From assembly GCA_039545355.1 (NCBI GenBank), contig BCJJ01000005.1, forward strand, positions 1,425,008 through 1,489,007: DNA of 64,000 nt, in the 5' to 3' direction. Positions 11,508-22,043 of this stretch are shown here, piece by piece. Below the pieces are notes generated by a model. It saw nothing but the letters and a program-made list of their open reading frames with translations. It searched no databases and was not told the DNA's origin. The stretch is from Trichosporon coremiiforme (Eukaryota; Basidiomycota; Tremellomycetes; Trichosporonales; Trichosporonaceae). Position numbers and translations under genes: made by a program. Within the stretch, counting starts at the first letter, position 1; the number at the start of each line of letters is the position of its first letter.

Positions 11508-14020
11508 CTAAGGCACAGACTTAGGTTTTGCGGTTAGCACCGAGTCTAGCGAGCGACCCAGAACCGCCCTCACACGACGGTGGTATGGCGGAGGGGCCAT
11601 TGTGAGTAGTGACACGTTCACCCCTTCCCCCCTCCGCGGTTCAACTGCCCCGCTAGGGCCATTCCCTGTTGCAGTGTTGGAGTTAGACGACTGGGGGTCG
11701 TACTGTGGCGGCATGATGTGGACGTGCGGGGCCGGTCGTGCAGGACCAGCGTCCACGTCCAAACTATACACATCAGAAAGGGTAGAGAGGAGGGGGGGGG
11801 GGGGGGGGGTTGTGAGGTGAGTCTCTGCGGCGTCTTCGATTATCTTGGAAGACGAAGCTGGGTGCTTGTCGGATGTGTGAGAAACCAAAGTCTATGATGA
11901 GTTTAAGATTATTAGTGGGTGACGGTGCAGAGAAGAATGGGACGGAGTGCGCCGTGCGACACATGCGTGGTCTGCGAAATGCCATGACATTGGCGCTGTG
12001 TGCACAGCTGTCGAACGCCGTGGTCCACACGGCGACTCCCATCCGTCGGAGGCAGTGTGGGCGAACCACTTTGGTGATGCCCGGGGAAGATCATGCATCG
12101 CGAGAGCCCGGGTGGTCAGCGACCCATTTTGGGTCATACTGGGGCCACAGAATGTGGATCTTGCCCATTGGCGGTGGGTGAATGGGCCCGGCGTCCGTGT
12201 CCAGAACGAAGACGTCGGACGGTGTCGGTACGGGAATCGGGGGAAGACTGCGGCGCTGGCGATGCGAGACATTGGTATGGAGGCTCTCCGACGCATCCGA
12301 GTAAATCGAGAGCTCATTCAGTAAAACGACGCTATCGCTCGGTCCCAAGGGCAACGGCCTGCCAACCCATGAGGATCTCTCTGCGCACTGGGTATGGACT
12401 CGTCGGAGAAGGTCTCATAGGTGACGCTTGGGCTGATGGCGACTGAGAGAGAGCCCTGGATAGGTCGAGAGGAAACGGGGTTGGAGGCAGGCTGCGGCAC
12501 TTGATACTGCGCGGAGAGATCCCGTCCTCTTCCTGAGTTGTGCTCACTGAGACCGCACTGCACTCGGGCGGTATGGATACAAAAGGCCGACCCTCCCAGC
12601 TGCACCTGTGCGGTGAATGTTCAACGTTGACGAAGGTGCTGAGTGTCGCTGCCTGAAGTGCTGTTGGGTCGGGCGTGGACAGTCCGTATTGTCGTGGTTG
12701 AGGGACCGGTGTCAGGCTCCGACGTTTGGGGCACGGAGATCGAGCGGCAGGCAAAGATGCCACGTCTGGGTACGTGGCTACCAGGACCAGACTATGCGCA
12801 TCTGCATTGGCAAGGAGCAGCCGCCCTGTATCGGCGTGTGGAATAGGTCTCGTTCGCACAGAGGACTCCGTTGAGGTTGAGAAAGAGGGTGTCTTGGATG
12901 GAAGCACCGGAGGGTGCACGAACGTATGCATGTGGTTGCTGGAGTGGCCGGAGCCTCCAAAACTACTGAGACCTGAGATTGAGAAGCCAACGCAGGTGCT
13001 GAGACCCCGGGTGCATATGGCCCCGGCGCCCCGACTATTGCAGAGGTTGCGGGGTTGAGATGAGGATGAGGCGTGATCAGCAGTGACTCATCAATTTCCC
13101 AGGTTAACCTTGAACGCCGATCGGCTCGTTCTTCATCAGTACCCACTGTTTGTCGAACCGTCGACGCTTGTGAAGAAAAAGCATCAACATCAAGGCGCCC
13201 ATGACAAGTCCAAGCAGACTACCGCCGACGGCTATTCCCGCTATGGTCCCTTTGTGGAGAGCTATATGAGAGGGGTCCTGTGCAACTGGTATGAAGAGAC
13301 AATGCAGTTGGACTTGAAGAGGCATCAGACAAGGGCAGAATTTGGAGGTTGATCGACTTCGACAGATCAGCGTCACCCGGCACCAATGTGTGAATGAAGC
13401 CGGAGCGAGCTGTCGACTAGGATAGCCTGAGGTCCTCTTGCGTAGAGTGAGCCCAAAGGTGCTGAGGTTTCACGAGTAAATGTTGAGCCGCGAGGGACGT
13501 CAGCAGCTGGGCGATATGGTACAGGAGCAATGAAATGCGGGTCGAGCCTTTTGGATGATCTGCGGGACCTGTGCGACACGCTTAATCGACTTCTGATTTG
13601 CACTCGGTCCCAGCGCACGGGTCTGAGGGACACCGCCTAGGATACGGTAGCTGCAAGTCCCTGTGCAGCTGCATGACGGTGTGAGCTGCGGCGAGTATTG
13701 GTGAGTACCGACACATTGTGTTTAGGCTCCCGGCAAAGTCACCCTCCTTGCACGGGAGTACGGTCCTTGAGGTTGGAAATTGTCATGAGCCGAAGGCGAC
13801 GATTCCGGTAACTGAGGCCCGAGGCCAAACCAGATACCCTGTCGAAGTCAACTTGTCCTGTCTTGAAGTCATGACAAGTGCCTATCGGCATCGCCAGTTA
13901 TGTCTTCCTTACCGCAGGAGACCAGACAATGTTTTGCCCAGACCCGCGAAGTCGTCCAGGGTGATAGGGCGCTGGAGAAAAAGTGTTTGTTTCTTGGCTG
14001 TAGCAAACTTGCTTTGTCGA
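11508..14020 (-). pseudogene. frame-broken single-pass membrane protein with duplicated C-terminal block
   Basis: Third locus of the cluster. A membrane segment (GTIAGIAVGGSLLGLVMGAL) lies at about 13170-13250 and is followed by basic HKRRRFDKQW. The coding signal then leaves that frame: the next part (RSRLTWEIDESLLITPHPHL) is in another frame with no usable intron, a Ser/Pro-rich tail at 12332-12931 is in a third, and the tail end at 12091-12354 is again shifted. That end carries SDVFVLDTDAGP and WPQYDP. A second, diverged copy of the same block, SDVYSLDVDAGP with PPQYDP, lies downstream at 11508-11888, also containing APPPY. Either several frameshifts have inactivated the gene, or unusual introns are used. 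The ectodomain above 13.4 kb is unresolved, so the 5' limit is approximate. Confidence 0.45.
11792..11809. repeat. G18 homopolymer inside coding sequence
   Basis: Eighteen consecutive G on the plus strand, read as C18 (poly-proline) on the coding minus strand, directly upstream of the second DAGP/PPQYDP block. In one frame the run leads into LLSTLSDVYSLDVDAGP; in another it leads to LYPF and a stop. Such a run is prone to slippage, in the cell and in sequencing. Confidence 0.9.
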
Positions 14021-14302
14021 AAACAACTCAATTCGGCGTCATGCTGATACCGGAGTGTCTCGTCCCAATCGATGGGCAATGCAAGCAAAGCATTCCGAGA
14101 AGAGGAAGAAGCAGAAAGTCACTCGCGCTGCATCCTCCAAGTCTCGGTGAAGGTAGCCGAATTTGCTCCCGCTCGTGACGTTGACGGCGCCGTTTGGTTC
14201 CGTGCCTCCACGCCGGACGAGCGAGGCCACTCACGCACGCGCGACGCTGTTGATGAGACGTTGGCCAACGATCGCACTCTTCAGCAATCCAAGATACCCA
14301 CA

Positions 14303-15510
14303 ATGGTGAGCCGACTGCGTGGTGGTCAATGGACTGACAATTCGTAGGCTTCGGCTCAGGTTTCCAAGGCCGTTCCGGTCGAGACGCAACATGAGGACAT
14401 GATCGTGCGTTTTGTTGTGGTGACGTGACGTCGCGCTCGAGCTAATGTTCAGCACGACGCGCAGCTCGACTACTACGGCAAGAGGCTCGCGACTGGTTCA
14501 TCCGACAAGACCATCCGCATCTTCAACGTTGTCAAGGGCGAGGCTAAGGGAGAGCCCGTTGTTCTCAAGGGGTGAGCTGAACTTGCGATGTATGCTAACA
14601 GCAGACACACCGCTCCCGTTTGGCAGGTCTCATGGGCTCACCCTTCGTTCGGCTCGATCCTTGCCTCGTGCTCGTACGACGGCCGCGTGTTCATCTGGAA
14701 GGAGGTTGGCAAGGGCCAGGGAGCCGGATCAGGAGGCGAGGTTCAGGACGGCTGGGAGCGCATTAAGGAGCACACGCTCCACTCTGCAAGCGTCAACTCC
14801 ATCGCGTGGGCTCCCTATGAGCTGGGCCCGATTCTCGCGTGCGCCTCTAGTGACGGCAAGATCTCGGTGTTGAGCTTCCAGAGTGGGTTGTGACAAAGGT
14901 TTGAATTGGATTTGTAACTGACTTCGCAGACGATGGTTCTACTGATGCCGTCATCTTCAACGCCCACGGTTCTGGCGCCAACGCGATCTCGTGGGCTCCG
15001 TCAGTGCTCGCCTCGTCATCTGGCCAGCACAAGGCCACCCAGCCTGGCCAGCAGGTCGTTCCTCAGAAGCGCTTCGTTTCCGGTGGATCGGACGATGCCA
15101 TCCGCATCTGGACCTTTGATGAGACTGCCAAGAAGTGGGTTGAGGAGGAGGAGATCAAGGGACACGACAACTGGGTTCGCGATGTCGCCTGGGGACCTAA
15201 CATCGGCCTCCCTGGACAGTACATCGCTTCGGCGTCGCAGGTGAGTCATGATTTGGAGTTCCATACTAACGTCAAGGACCGCACTGTTCTCATCCACACC
15301 CGACCATCCGCCGACGTCCCGTGGCAGTCCACTGCTCTGCGTCCCAACGCTCCGGAGAACGACGACCCTCACTTCCCGGACGCCGTCTGGCGGGTGTCAT
15401 GGTCGATCGCTGGCAACATCCTGGCGGTGTCGTGCGGCGACGGCAAGGTCAGCCTGTGGAAGGAGGGTGTTGGAAAGGGTTGGGAGTGCGTGAGCGACTT
15501 CTCGAGCTAG
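14303..15510 (+). CDS. SEC13: Sec13, WD40 protein of COPII coat, nuclear pore and SEA complex
   Basis: Sec13 forms a six-bladed propeller, closed by a partner, in the COPII outer coat, the Nup84/Nup107 complex and the SEACAT branch of TORC1 control. Exon 1 is just the ATG at 14303-14305, directly followed by GTGAGC; exon 2 begins [19 protein letters not shown]. Then come [60 protein letters not shown], a blade with [18 protein letters not shown] and [20 protein letters not shown], and last [20 protein letters not shown] before WECVSDFSS and the stop. This is the exact Sec13 blade order. Five short introns were traced; one (15241-15276) is in frame. It converges on the LAMTOR2-like gene with about 115 bases between stops. 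Confidence 0.96.
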
Positions 15511-15625
15511 ATGTGAGGTTCTGGACGGAAGATGTCATGATGCATATGAGTACAACGACTGAGAAGACCAAACGGGTATCGTCTAAGCGGGTGGGTGGGT
15601 GCTAGTTGAATAAGAATGCGCTCGT

Positions 15626-16222
15626 TCAGAGGTTCCAGTGTCCGAGGAACTCATCCGCCTGTCGTCAGCGATACCATTCCCTGGTGGCTCACCTTCGCCG
15701 CGAGTTCGTTCCAGGGCGTTTCGGATGATCCGTTCAGGACGAGCAGGAAGGATGGAATGTACGGGGGCTTGACAGTGGGTAAAGCTGCGGCGGTGTTGGC
15801 GAGAATGGTTTCAGGCTCTGGCAATGGGATCGCGCACATAAAGAGGCGTCCAAGCTATCGTCAACATCACAGCGCACAGCTCAACTTACCTCGCACTCGA
15901 CACGAGGTGACTCGTCCTCTTCCCATTGGGAAGCAAGACCAAGGAGTAGCCTTAGCCGCTCGGGGCCCTCGAGATACGGCTCGTCCTCGTCATCCTCGTC
16001 ACCGTCCTCCTGGTCATCCTCGTCCTCCTTGTCTGCTCCATCCTCGCCCTCGCCATCTCCCTCGGCGTCGCCGTTCTCCTCGTAGTCCTCATCGTCGACG
16101 GAGGCTTTCGCGAGCAGCTGCCCCTGGGGCGTGATGAGAAGGGCGGTGTGCGGTCCGTCGGCGTCCGACGCGCCCAATAATCCGCTGAGCAGCTTATGCA
16201 CTCTTATCGGAGAGACGAGCAT
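15626..16222 (-). CDS. LAMTOR2: LAMTOR2-like Ragulator/EGO roadblock-domain subunit
   Basis: LAMTOR2 (p14) is a roadblock-fold subunit of the lysosomal/vacuolar scaffold that tethers Rag GTPases for TORC1 activation. The start at 16222 gives MLVSPIRVHKLLSGLLGASD, then HTALLITPQGQLLAKAS, which matches the first helix and beta-hairpin of the family. A long acidic insertion (about residues 42-80, almost only Asp, Glu and Gly) interrupts the roadblock fold. The next conserved part, RLRLLLGLASQWEE, leads across an intron to FMCAIPLPEPETILAN, and after a second intron the protein ends ADEFLGHWNL. An upstream in-frame ATG at 16267 exists, but the chosen start matches the family N-terminus. It is divergent to SF3B1. 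Assignment rests on pattern, not on a search; another LC7/roadblock protein is possible. Confidence 0.7.
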
Positions 16223-16589
16223 GCTGTGCGGTCGTTGTTGTCGATGCAGTTGATACACGGAAGTCACGCAGACAGCTGGCTGGTAGACAGTGCGTCATTG
16301 CCAGAGATATGGACCGGCGTGGTATGTTTGCCACCGCGTCATATCGCCGAGAACCCGAAAAAAGCACCCGCGTCGCATGGCTTCGCGAGGTGGAGGCGGC
16401 GGCGACACCATACAGCAATCAGATTGTTGGCTAAGGCATCAACAGTCGCCCGTCCGCTTGCTTCTTGCACAAACAAACGCGCACCACAGCAGCAGCGAGG
16501 GTCCGCCGAACAGTCGAAACGAGCCGACTTTCCCTCTGCTTCACAGCGCTTTTGACCGACTCGATTACCGTCGACGAACGTCAGCCAAA
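16223..16589. promoter_or_regulatory. shared divergent promoter, LAMTOR2-like gene and SF3B1
   Basis: About 370 bases between two divergent start codons. The reading frame of SF3B1 stays open through it for about 100 codons on the plus strand, but this extension has no family similarity, and the ATG at 16590 gives the expected N-terminus. No TATA box was seen. Confidence 0.5.
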
Positions 16590-19500
16590 ATGTCCGACGA
16601 CGAGGCTTATCCCCAACTCGCGACCTACACGGCGCCCAAGGACATCCTTGAGGAGCACGAGCGCATGGCCGAGGAGGATACGGACCTCACGGATGAGATT
16701 CAGGATCGCGCCAGCGTTCGACAGATCGCCGCCCGCCAGTCCGACTACCAGCTCCGAAGATTCAACCGGCGCGATGGTGTCGGAGAAGGCGAGGACGAGA
16801 GCTATGCCGATCGCATGCGCCGCGTCAACCTCGAGAGGGAGGAGGAGCGTGTGAGGAGATACAAGGAGCAGCTTGCTAAGGAGGAGGAGGTGAAGGGCAA
16901 GGGTGAGATCCGCGAGCGTGATGACAAGACGCCGGAACGCGACCAGATTGCCGGCGACGCTACACCTCCTCGCCGTGCCGTCAGGGACGGAACGCCTGAG
17001 GCCAAGCAGGAGCCGATGGACGAGGATGAGGCATCCAAGAAGCGCCGTTCTCGATGGGACATTACGCCTGCCGAGGGCGAGGAGAAGCCGAAGAAGAAGC
17101 GCTCCAGGTGGGACCAGATGCCCGAGAATGACACCGCCGTCGCCTCCTCATCAACATCGGCTATCGAGACGAAACCCGCCGCCGACAAGATGGTCGAGGA
17201 CCGCCGATACCGTGCGATTACCGATGACGAGCTCAACGCTGTGCTCCCCGGTCACAACGACGGTTACCAGATCGTCGCCGTTCCGGACGACTACCACCCG
17301 GCGCCCGCTGTCCGCAAGATTGTTCCCGCTTCGTCTCAGCACGCCGAGGGCTTCATGATGCAGGACGAGAGCTCTGCGGCCCGCGCTGTCGCTGCTGCTG
17401 GTGGGTTCATGGGCTCTGCGGAGCAGACGGAGATTGAGGGCATCGGAACGCTGCAGTTCCTGAAGGCGGAAGACTCGCAGTACTTCGCCAAGGTGCTGGG
17501 AGAGGGCGGTGGAGAAGAAGATGATGTGAACTACACGTACGAGGAGCTCAAGGAGCGCAAGATCATGCGACTCCTGCTCAAGATCAAGAACGGAACGCCG
17601 CCAGTTCGTAAGACTGCGCTTCGACAGATTACGGACAAGGCGCGCGAGTTTGGTGCTGGACCGCTGTTTGACAAGATCTTGCCGCTGCTCATGGAGCGTT
17701 CGCTCGAGGACCAGGAGCGCCACCTGCTCGTCAAGGTCATCGACCGTATCCTCTACAAGCTCGACGACCTCGTTCGACCCTACGTGCACAAGATTCTTGT
17801 CGTTATCGAGCCGCTTCTGATCGACGAGGACTACTATGCGCGTGTCGAGGGTCGCGAGATCATCAGTAACCTAGCCAAGGCTGCTGGTCTTGCGCACATG
17901 ATCTCGACCATGCGTCCGGATATCGACCACGTCGATGAGTATGTGCGCAACACTACGGCTCGTGCTTTCGCCGTCGTCGCCTCGGCGCTTGGTATTCCCG
18001 CCCTCCTGCCCTTCCTCAAGGCTGTCTGTCGCTCGAAGAAGTCATGGCAGGCTCGCCACACCGGTATCCGTATCGTGCAGCAGATTGCGGTCATGATGGG
18101 CTGCGCTATTCTGCCCCACCTCCGCAACCTCGTTGACGCGGTCGCTCACGGTCTGCAGGACGATCAGCAAAAGGTCCGAACGATGACTGCGCTGTCACTC
18201 GCCGCCCTCGCCGAGTCGGCTGCGCCCTACGGTATCGAGTCTTTCGACGAGGTCTTGAAGCCGCTCTGGCTCGGTATCAGCCGTCACCGTGGAAAGACAC
18301 TCGCAGCCTTCCTGAAGGCTATCGGTTACATCATTCCGCTGATGGACCCCGAGTACGCTGGCTACTACGTGAAGGAGTGTATGCCCACTCTTATCCGCGA
18401 GTTCCAGACATCGGATGAGGAGATGCGCCGCATCGTTCTGCAGGTCATCAAGCAGTGTGCTGGAACGGAGGGTGTCACGCCCTCGTTCATCCGCGAGGAA
18501 GTTCTGCCGGACTTCTTCCGCTCGTTCTGGGTCCGACGAATGGCCCTCGATCGTAGAAACTATAAGCAGCTTGTCGACACGACGGTCGAGCTCGCCAACA
18601 AGGCTGGCGTGTCGGACATTGTGGGACGAATCTGCAACGACCTCAAGGACGAGAGCGAGCCGTACCGCAAGATGGTCATGGAAACGATCACGAAGGTGGT
18701 CCAAGCGAACGGAGCTGCGGACATCGACGAGCGCCTTGAGATTCAGCTCATCGACGGTATCATCTTTGCGTTCCAGGAGCAGACAATGGAGGACAATGTC
18801 ATGCTGGACGGCTTCGGTGCTGTCGTGACCGCTCTCGGCTCGCGTGTCAAGCCGTACCTGCCTCAGATCGTGTCTATGATCCTCTGGCGTCTCACAAACA
18901 AGAGCGCCAAGGTCCGTATGCTTGCCGCCGACCTGACGACGAAGCTCGCCCCGATCATCAAGCAGAACGATGAGGACGCCCTGCTCTCCAAACTCGGTGT
19001 CGTCCTCTTCGAGCAGCTCGGAGAGGAATACCCCGATGCCCTCGGTTCGATCATCGCCGCCGAGGCTTCGATCGCCAACGTCGTCGGTATGACGCAGATG
19101 AACCCTCCCGTCAAGGACCTCCTGCCGCGTATGACGCCCATTCTGCGTAACCGTCACGAGAAGGTGCAGGAGGCGACCATCAACCTGATTGGTCGTATTG
19201 CCGATCGTGGTGCGGAGTTCGTCGCCGCGAAGGAGTGGATGCGTATCTGTTTCGAGCTGCTGGACCTGCTGAAGGCGCACAAGAAGGCTATCCGTCGTGC
19301 CGCCGTCAACTCATTCGGTTACATCGCCAAGGCTATTGGTCCTCAGGACGTTCTCAGCGTCCTGCTCACGAACCTGAAGGTTCAGGAGCGTCAGAGCCGT
19401 GTCCTGTCGACCGTCGCTATTGCCATTGTCGCGGAGACTTGTGGTCCTTTCACCTGTATCCCTGCTATCCTGAACGAGTACCGCACGCCCGAGCTCAACG

Positions 19501-20000
19501 TTCGTAACGGTTGTCTCAAGGCGCTAGCTTATGTCTTTGAGTACGTCGGAGAGATGTCGAAGGACTACATCCACTCCGTCGTCGGACTTCTGGAGGACTC
19601 GCTCACCGACCGTGACCACGTCCACCGTCAGACGGCTTGCGCGATCGTCAAGCACCTGACGATCGGTGTCGCCGGTCTCGGATACGAGGAGGCTCTGACG
19701 CATCTGCTCAACCTCGTGTGGCCCAACATTTTTGAGACTAGTCCGCACGTTATTGGAGGTGTGATGGACGCGATCGAGGCCATGCGTATTGGTATCGGAC
19801 CTGGTGTCGTACTCTCGTACGTCCTACAGGGTCTTTACCACCCCGCTCGCCGAGTACGTGAGGTGTATTGGCGAATGTACAATACCCTGGTGCTTGGAGC
19901 TGTCGACGCGATGGTGCCGTTCTACCCGGCGCTCGGATCGGCAGCCGACCTGGCGTCAGGACAAGATTACACCCGGCACCACTTGCTGATGTGGGTGTGA
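16590..20000 (+). CDS. HSH155: U2 snRNP splicing factor SF3B1 (Hsh155), HEAT-repeat protein
   Basis: SF3B1 is the HEAT-repeat scaffold of SF3b that clamps the branch-site helix in the spliceosome. The protein has 1136 residues from ATG 16590. The N-terminal part holds two RWD motifs (RRSRWDITP and RSRWDQMPE), the U2AF-homology ligand type; human SF3B1 has more. The HEAT domain runs from about residue 300 to the end and is extremely well conserved, for example [18 protein letters not shown] (the lysine codon at 18171-18173 is residue 528 and aligns with human Lys700), [32 protein letters not shown] and [20 protein letters not shown]. The last residues are [10 protein letters not shown]. Remarkably there is no intron in 3.4 kb, although nearly every neighbour has several. 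Confidence 0.98.
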   Translation: MSDDEAYPQLATYTAPKDILEEHERMAEEDTDLTDEIQDRASVRQIAARQSDYQLRRFNRRDGVGEGEDESYADRMRRVNLEREEERVRRYKEQLAKEEEVKGKGEIRERDDKTPERDQIAGDATPPRRAVRDGTPEAKQEPMDEDEASKKRRSRWDITPAEGEEKPKKKRSRWDQMPENDTAVASSSTSAIETKPAADKMVEDRRYRAITDDELNAVLPGHNDGYQIVAVPDDYHPAPAVRKIVPASSQHAEGFMMQDESSAARAVAAAGGFMGSAEQTEIEGIGTLQFLKAEDSQYFAKVLGEGGGEEDDVNYTYEELKERKIMRLLLKIKNGTPPVRKTALRQITDKAREFGAGPLFDKILPLLMERSLEDQERHLLVKVIDRILYKLDDLVRPYVHKILVVIEPLLIDEDYYARVEGREIISNLAKAAGLAHMISTMRPDIDHVDEYVRNTTARAFAVVASALGIPALLPFLKAVCRSKKSWQARHTGIRIVQQIAVMMGCAILPHLRNLVDAVAHGLQDDQQKVRTMTALSLAALAESAAPYGIESFDEVLKPLWLGISRHRGKTLAAFLKAIGYIIPLMDPEYAGYYVKECMPTLIREFQTSDEEMRRIVLQVIKQCAGTEGVTPSFIREEVLPDFFRSFWVRRMALDRRNYKQLVDTTVELANKAGVSDIVGRICNDLKDESEPYRKMVMETITKVVQANGAADIDERLEIQLIDGIIFAFQEQTMEDNVMLDGFGAVVTALGSRVKPYLPQIVSMILWRLTNKSAKVRMLAADLTTKLAPIIKQNDEDALLSKLGVVLFEQLGEEYPDALGSIIAAEASIANVVGMTQMNPPVKDLLPRMTPILRNRHEKVQEATINLIGRIADRGAEFVAAKEWMRICFELLDLLKAHKKAIRRAAVNSFGYIAKAIGPQDVLSVLLTNLKVQERQSRVLSTVAIAIVAETCGPFTCIPAILNEYRTPELNVRNGCLKALAYVFEYVGEMSKDYIHSVVGLLEDSLTDRDHVHRQTACAIVKHLTIGVAGLGYEEALTHLLNLVWPNIFETSPHVIGGVMDAIEAMRIGIGPGVVLSYVLQGLYHPARRVREVYWRMYNTLVLGAVDAMVPFYPALGSAADLASGQDYTRHHLLMWV

Positions 20001-20327
20001 TCGATCGGAGAAGACAATTTAGATAGAAGCCATTTTAACCATAGGCTGGCTAGCCTGCTTTTGTATCAACATGTATGCATGGGGAGTCACAAAGATGCTA
20101 CAAAAACGCAGGCGACTCGGAGTTGCATGCTGGATATGGAATTGACGTCGGCGGCTGAATTCCGAAGGTGGAGGTCGATATGGGGATACCGAAGATAAGA
20201 TCGGCGATGTGACGTCTCCCCTCCCGGCTCCAGGCCTCCACGCTTTCAGTCCCTAACTCTCCACTAAACGACCTATCCACCATTTCCGCCATTCCACGCC
20301 CAGAAACACGGCCCAAGCCCAACCGCC
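20001..20327. other. intergenic, SF3B1 3' end and promoter of the LysM gene
   Basis: Co-directional spacer of about 330 bases. The second half is C/T-rich on the plus strand. Nothing else seen. Confidence 0.5.
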
Positions 20328-21976
20328 ATGCCGCCAGCGCCAGGACTGAGTCCCGGCGAGCTGGACGATCCTTGGGCCGAGGCGAGCAGTCCGACCGCCA
20401 ACGAGGCGCTTCTATCGACGTCACCAGAGGGGGAGAGGTGGGGCTCTGGCTCCGGCGGCCCTGGCCCCTCAACGACGAGCGCACCGGAAGCGAGCTTGCG
20501 CGCCAGTCCAGCCGTCAGCTCACCGTTATCGCCTGGCGGCTCCGGCCTCCAAAGTAGAGATCAAGGTACGCGCTCCCCCGCGTCGCCATCAATACTGGCG
20601 CCGAAACCGCGAGCCAGATCCGGCAACCTCCTCAACTCGCTCAAGTACTCGCGCTCAACGAGCCAGCCTGTCAACCTCCAGAACCTCCAGGATATTGACC
20701 CCGACGTCTCCCGTCCGAGCCTGAAACGCCTCACGTCCGAGACTGAGCGGCAACTGTGGGAGGACTCGACGGTCAGCTCACGCGGAGGCAGCTTCGACCG
20801 AGAACGCGACAAGGAGGAAGAGGTAGAGGTCATCGTGCACCAGGTTGTGCCGAGCGATTCGCTGGCAGGTCTCGCGCTACGGTACGGAATAGACGTGAGC
20901 TCACATCTCCCACCATTTGTCGAAGTGGATTAGCTGCGTATTGCCTCACCATGAGCTGACAACAGGTCTCCACCCTCCGCAAGGTGAACAAGCTCTGGCC
21001 GTCCGACCCAGTCCACGTCCGCGCGTCGCTGTACGTCCCGCTGGACGCGTGTCATCCCACATCAGCAACACTAGTGCGGAAGATGGGTCACGTCTCGCTC
21101 GTGCTGCACCGAAAGCCGGGGCCAAAGTCACCAAAGCGACGGCCACCGAACGGAGACGCTGCCAGCGTGCTTAGCGACAAGACGGCCCGAGAAACGAGTC
21201 CGGAGCCGCCAGAACGCCAAGAGGTGCTCCTCGGCGAGGGCGAGGATCCGTTGACGTCCATCTCAACCCCGCCAGTCGAGGAGCCGGGTGCTATTGTTCT
21301 GCAGGTCGTCAAACTGCCCGCGTCCAAGCTGCATCTCTACCCGAGCAGCCGGCGGAAGCGCGCAACTGCTAGCAACAGCGGCGTACAGCCGCGCGCATCG
21401 ATGGACTCGGATGCGAGCGGCATGTCAGGCGTCTCAGGACTGAGCGCGGGACTGACGACGCTGAGCGTGAACAAAGCGGCTGCGGAGGGCGTCCCCCGCC
21501 CGCAACCCAGCAGGGAGGACAGCCGGCTGTTCGGACTCTTCACCACGAGCCGGAGCGACTCGGGCCTAGTCCCGCCCTCGCGCGAAAGACAGGAGGACGA
21601 GGGTCGCTTCGCGCCGCTCATGCCACGCGTGGATGGGTTCGGCCCCGACGATGAGCCCGACATGTTTGGGTCTAAGCGCGGCAAGCACGTCGTCAAGTTG
21701 CGACCGCCCGTCGCTGCCCCCCACCAGGGGACTGGGCTTGTAGGCCGCATCTCCGACTTTTTCAACCCGCCCCCACCGCCACTCAATCCCTCGCCGCAGC
21801 GGCCCAGACAAGTCGCCCGGATAGTGTCCGAGCCCGTGTCGCGGGACTCGTCACGGAGCGCATCGCCCGCTGTCGCCGGCCAGAGAAATGTAGAAATAGA
21901 CGTCGAACTCGACACGAAACCACGTAGCCTGAGGGGATCCAAGTCCCGCCCCCGCACGAATAAGAAGACGGATTGA
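20328..21976 (+). CDS. cytosolic LysM-domain protein with low-complexity regions
   Basis: Two exons. The N-terminal 170 residues are Ser/Pro/Gly-rich and without signal peptide. A LysM domain spans the intron: EVIVHQVVPSDSLAGLALRY, GID, then after GTGAGC...CTGACAACAG (about 20895-20966) VSTLRKVNKLWPSDPVHVRA and SLYVPLDAC. This is the eukaryotic intracellular LysM type (LYSMD1/2-like), not the secreted chitin-binding effector type, because no secretion signal or repeated LysM is present. The long C-terminal part has basic patches and ends RPRTNKKTD. About 530 residues in total. The function of intracellular LysM proteins is unclear. Domain call good, role unknown. Confidence 0.8.
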
Positions 21977-22043
21977 TTGCTTGTATCACCATTAAACATA
22001 TGCATGTTAGCTCTATCCCTGCCCCTGCGCCCTAAGCCGCGCT

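Noticed and set aside
16290..16589. Upstream in-frame extension of SF3B1
   Set aside because: Open by chance; the extension has no similarity to the SF3B1 N-terminus and [10 protein letters not shown] is the expected start.
18195..19280. 361-residue open frame on the minus strand
   Set aside because: It is the antisense shadow of SF3B1; codon periodicity and family similarity belong to the plus strand.
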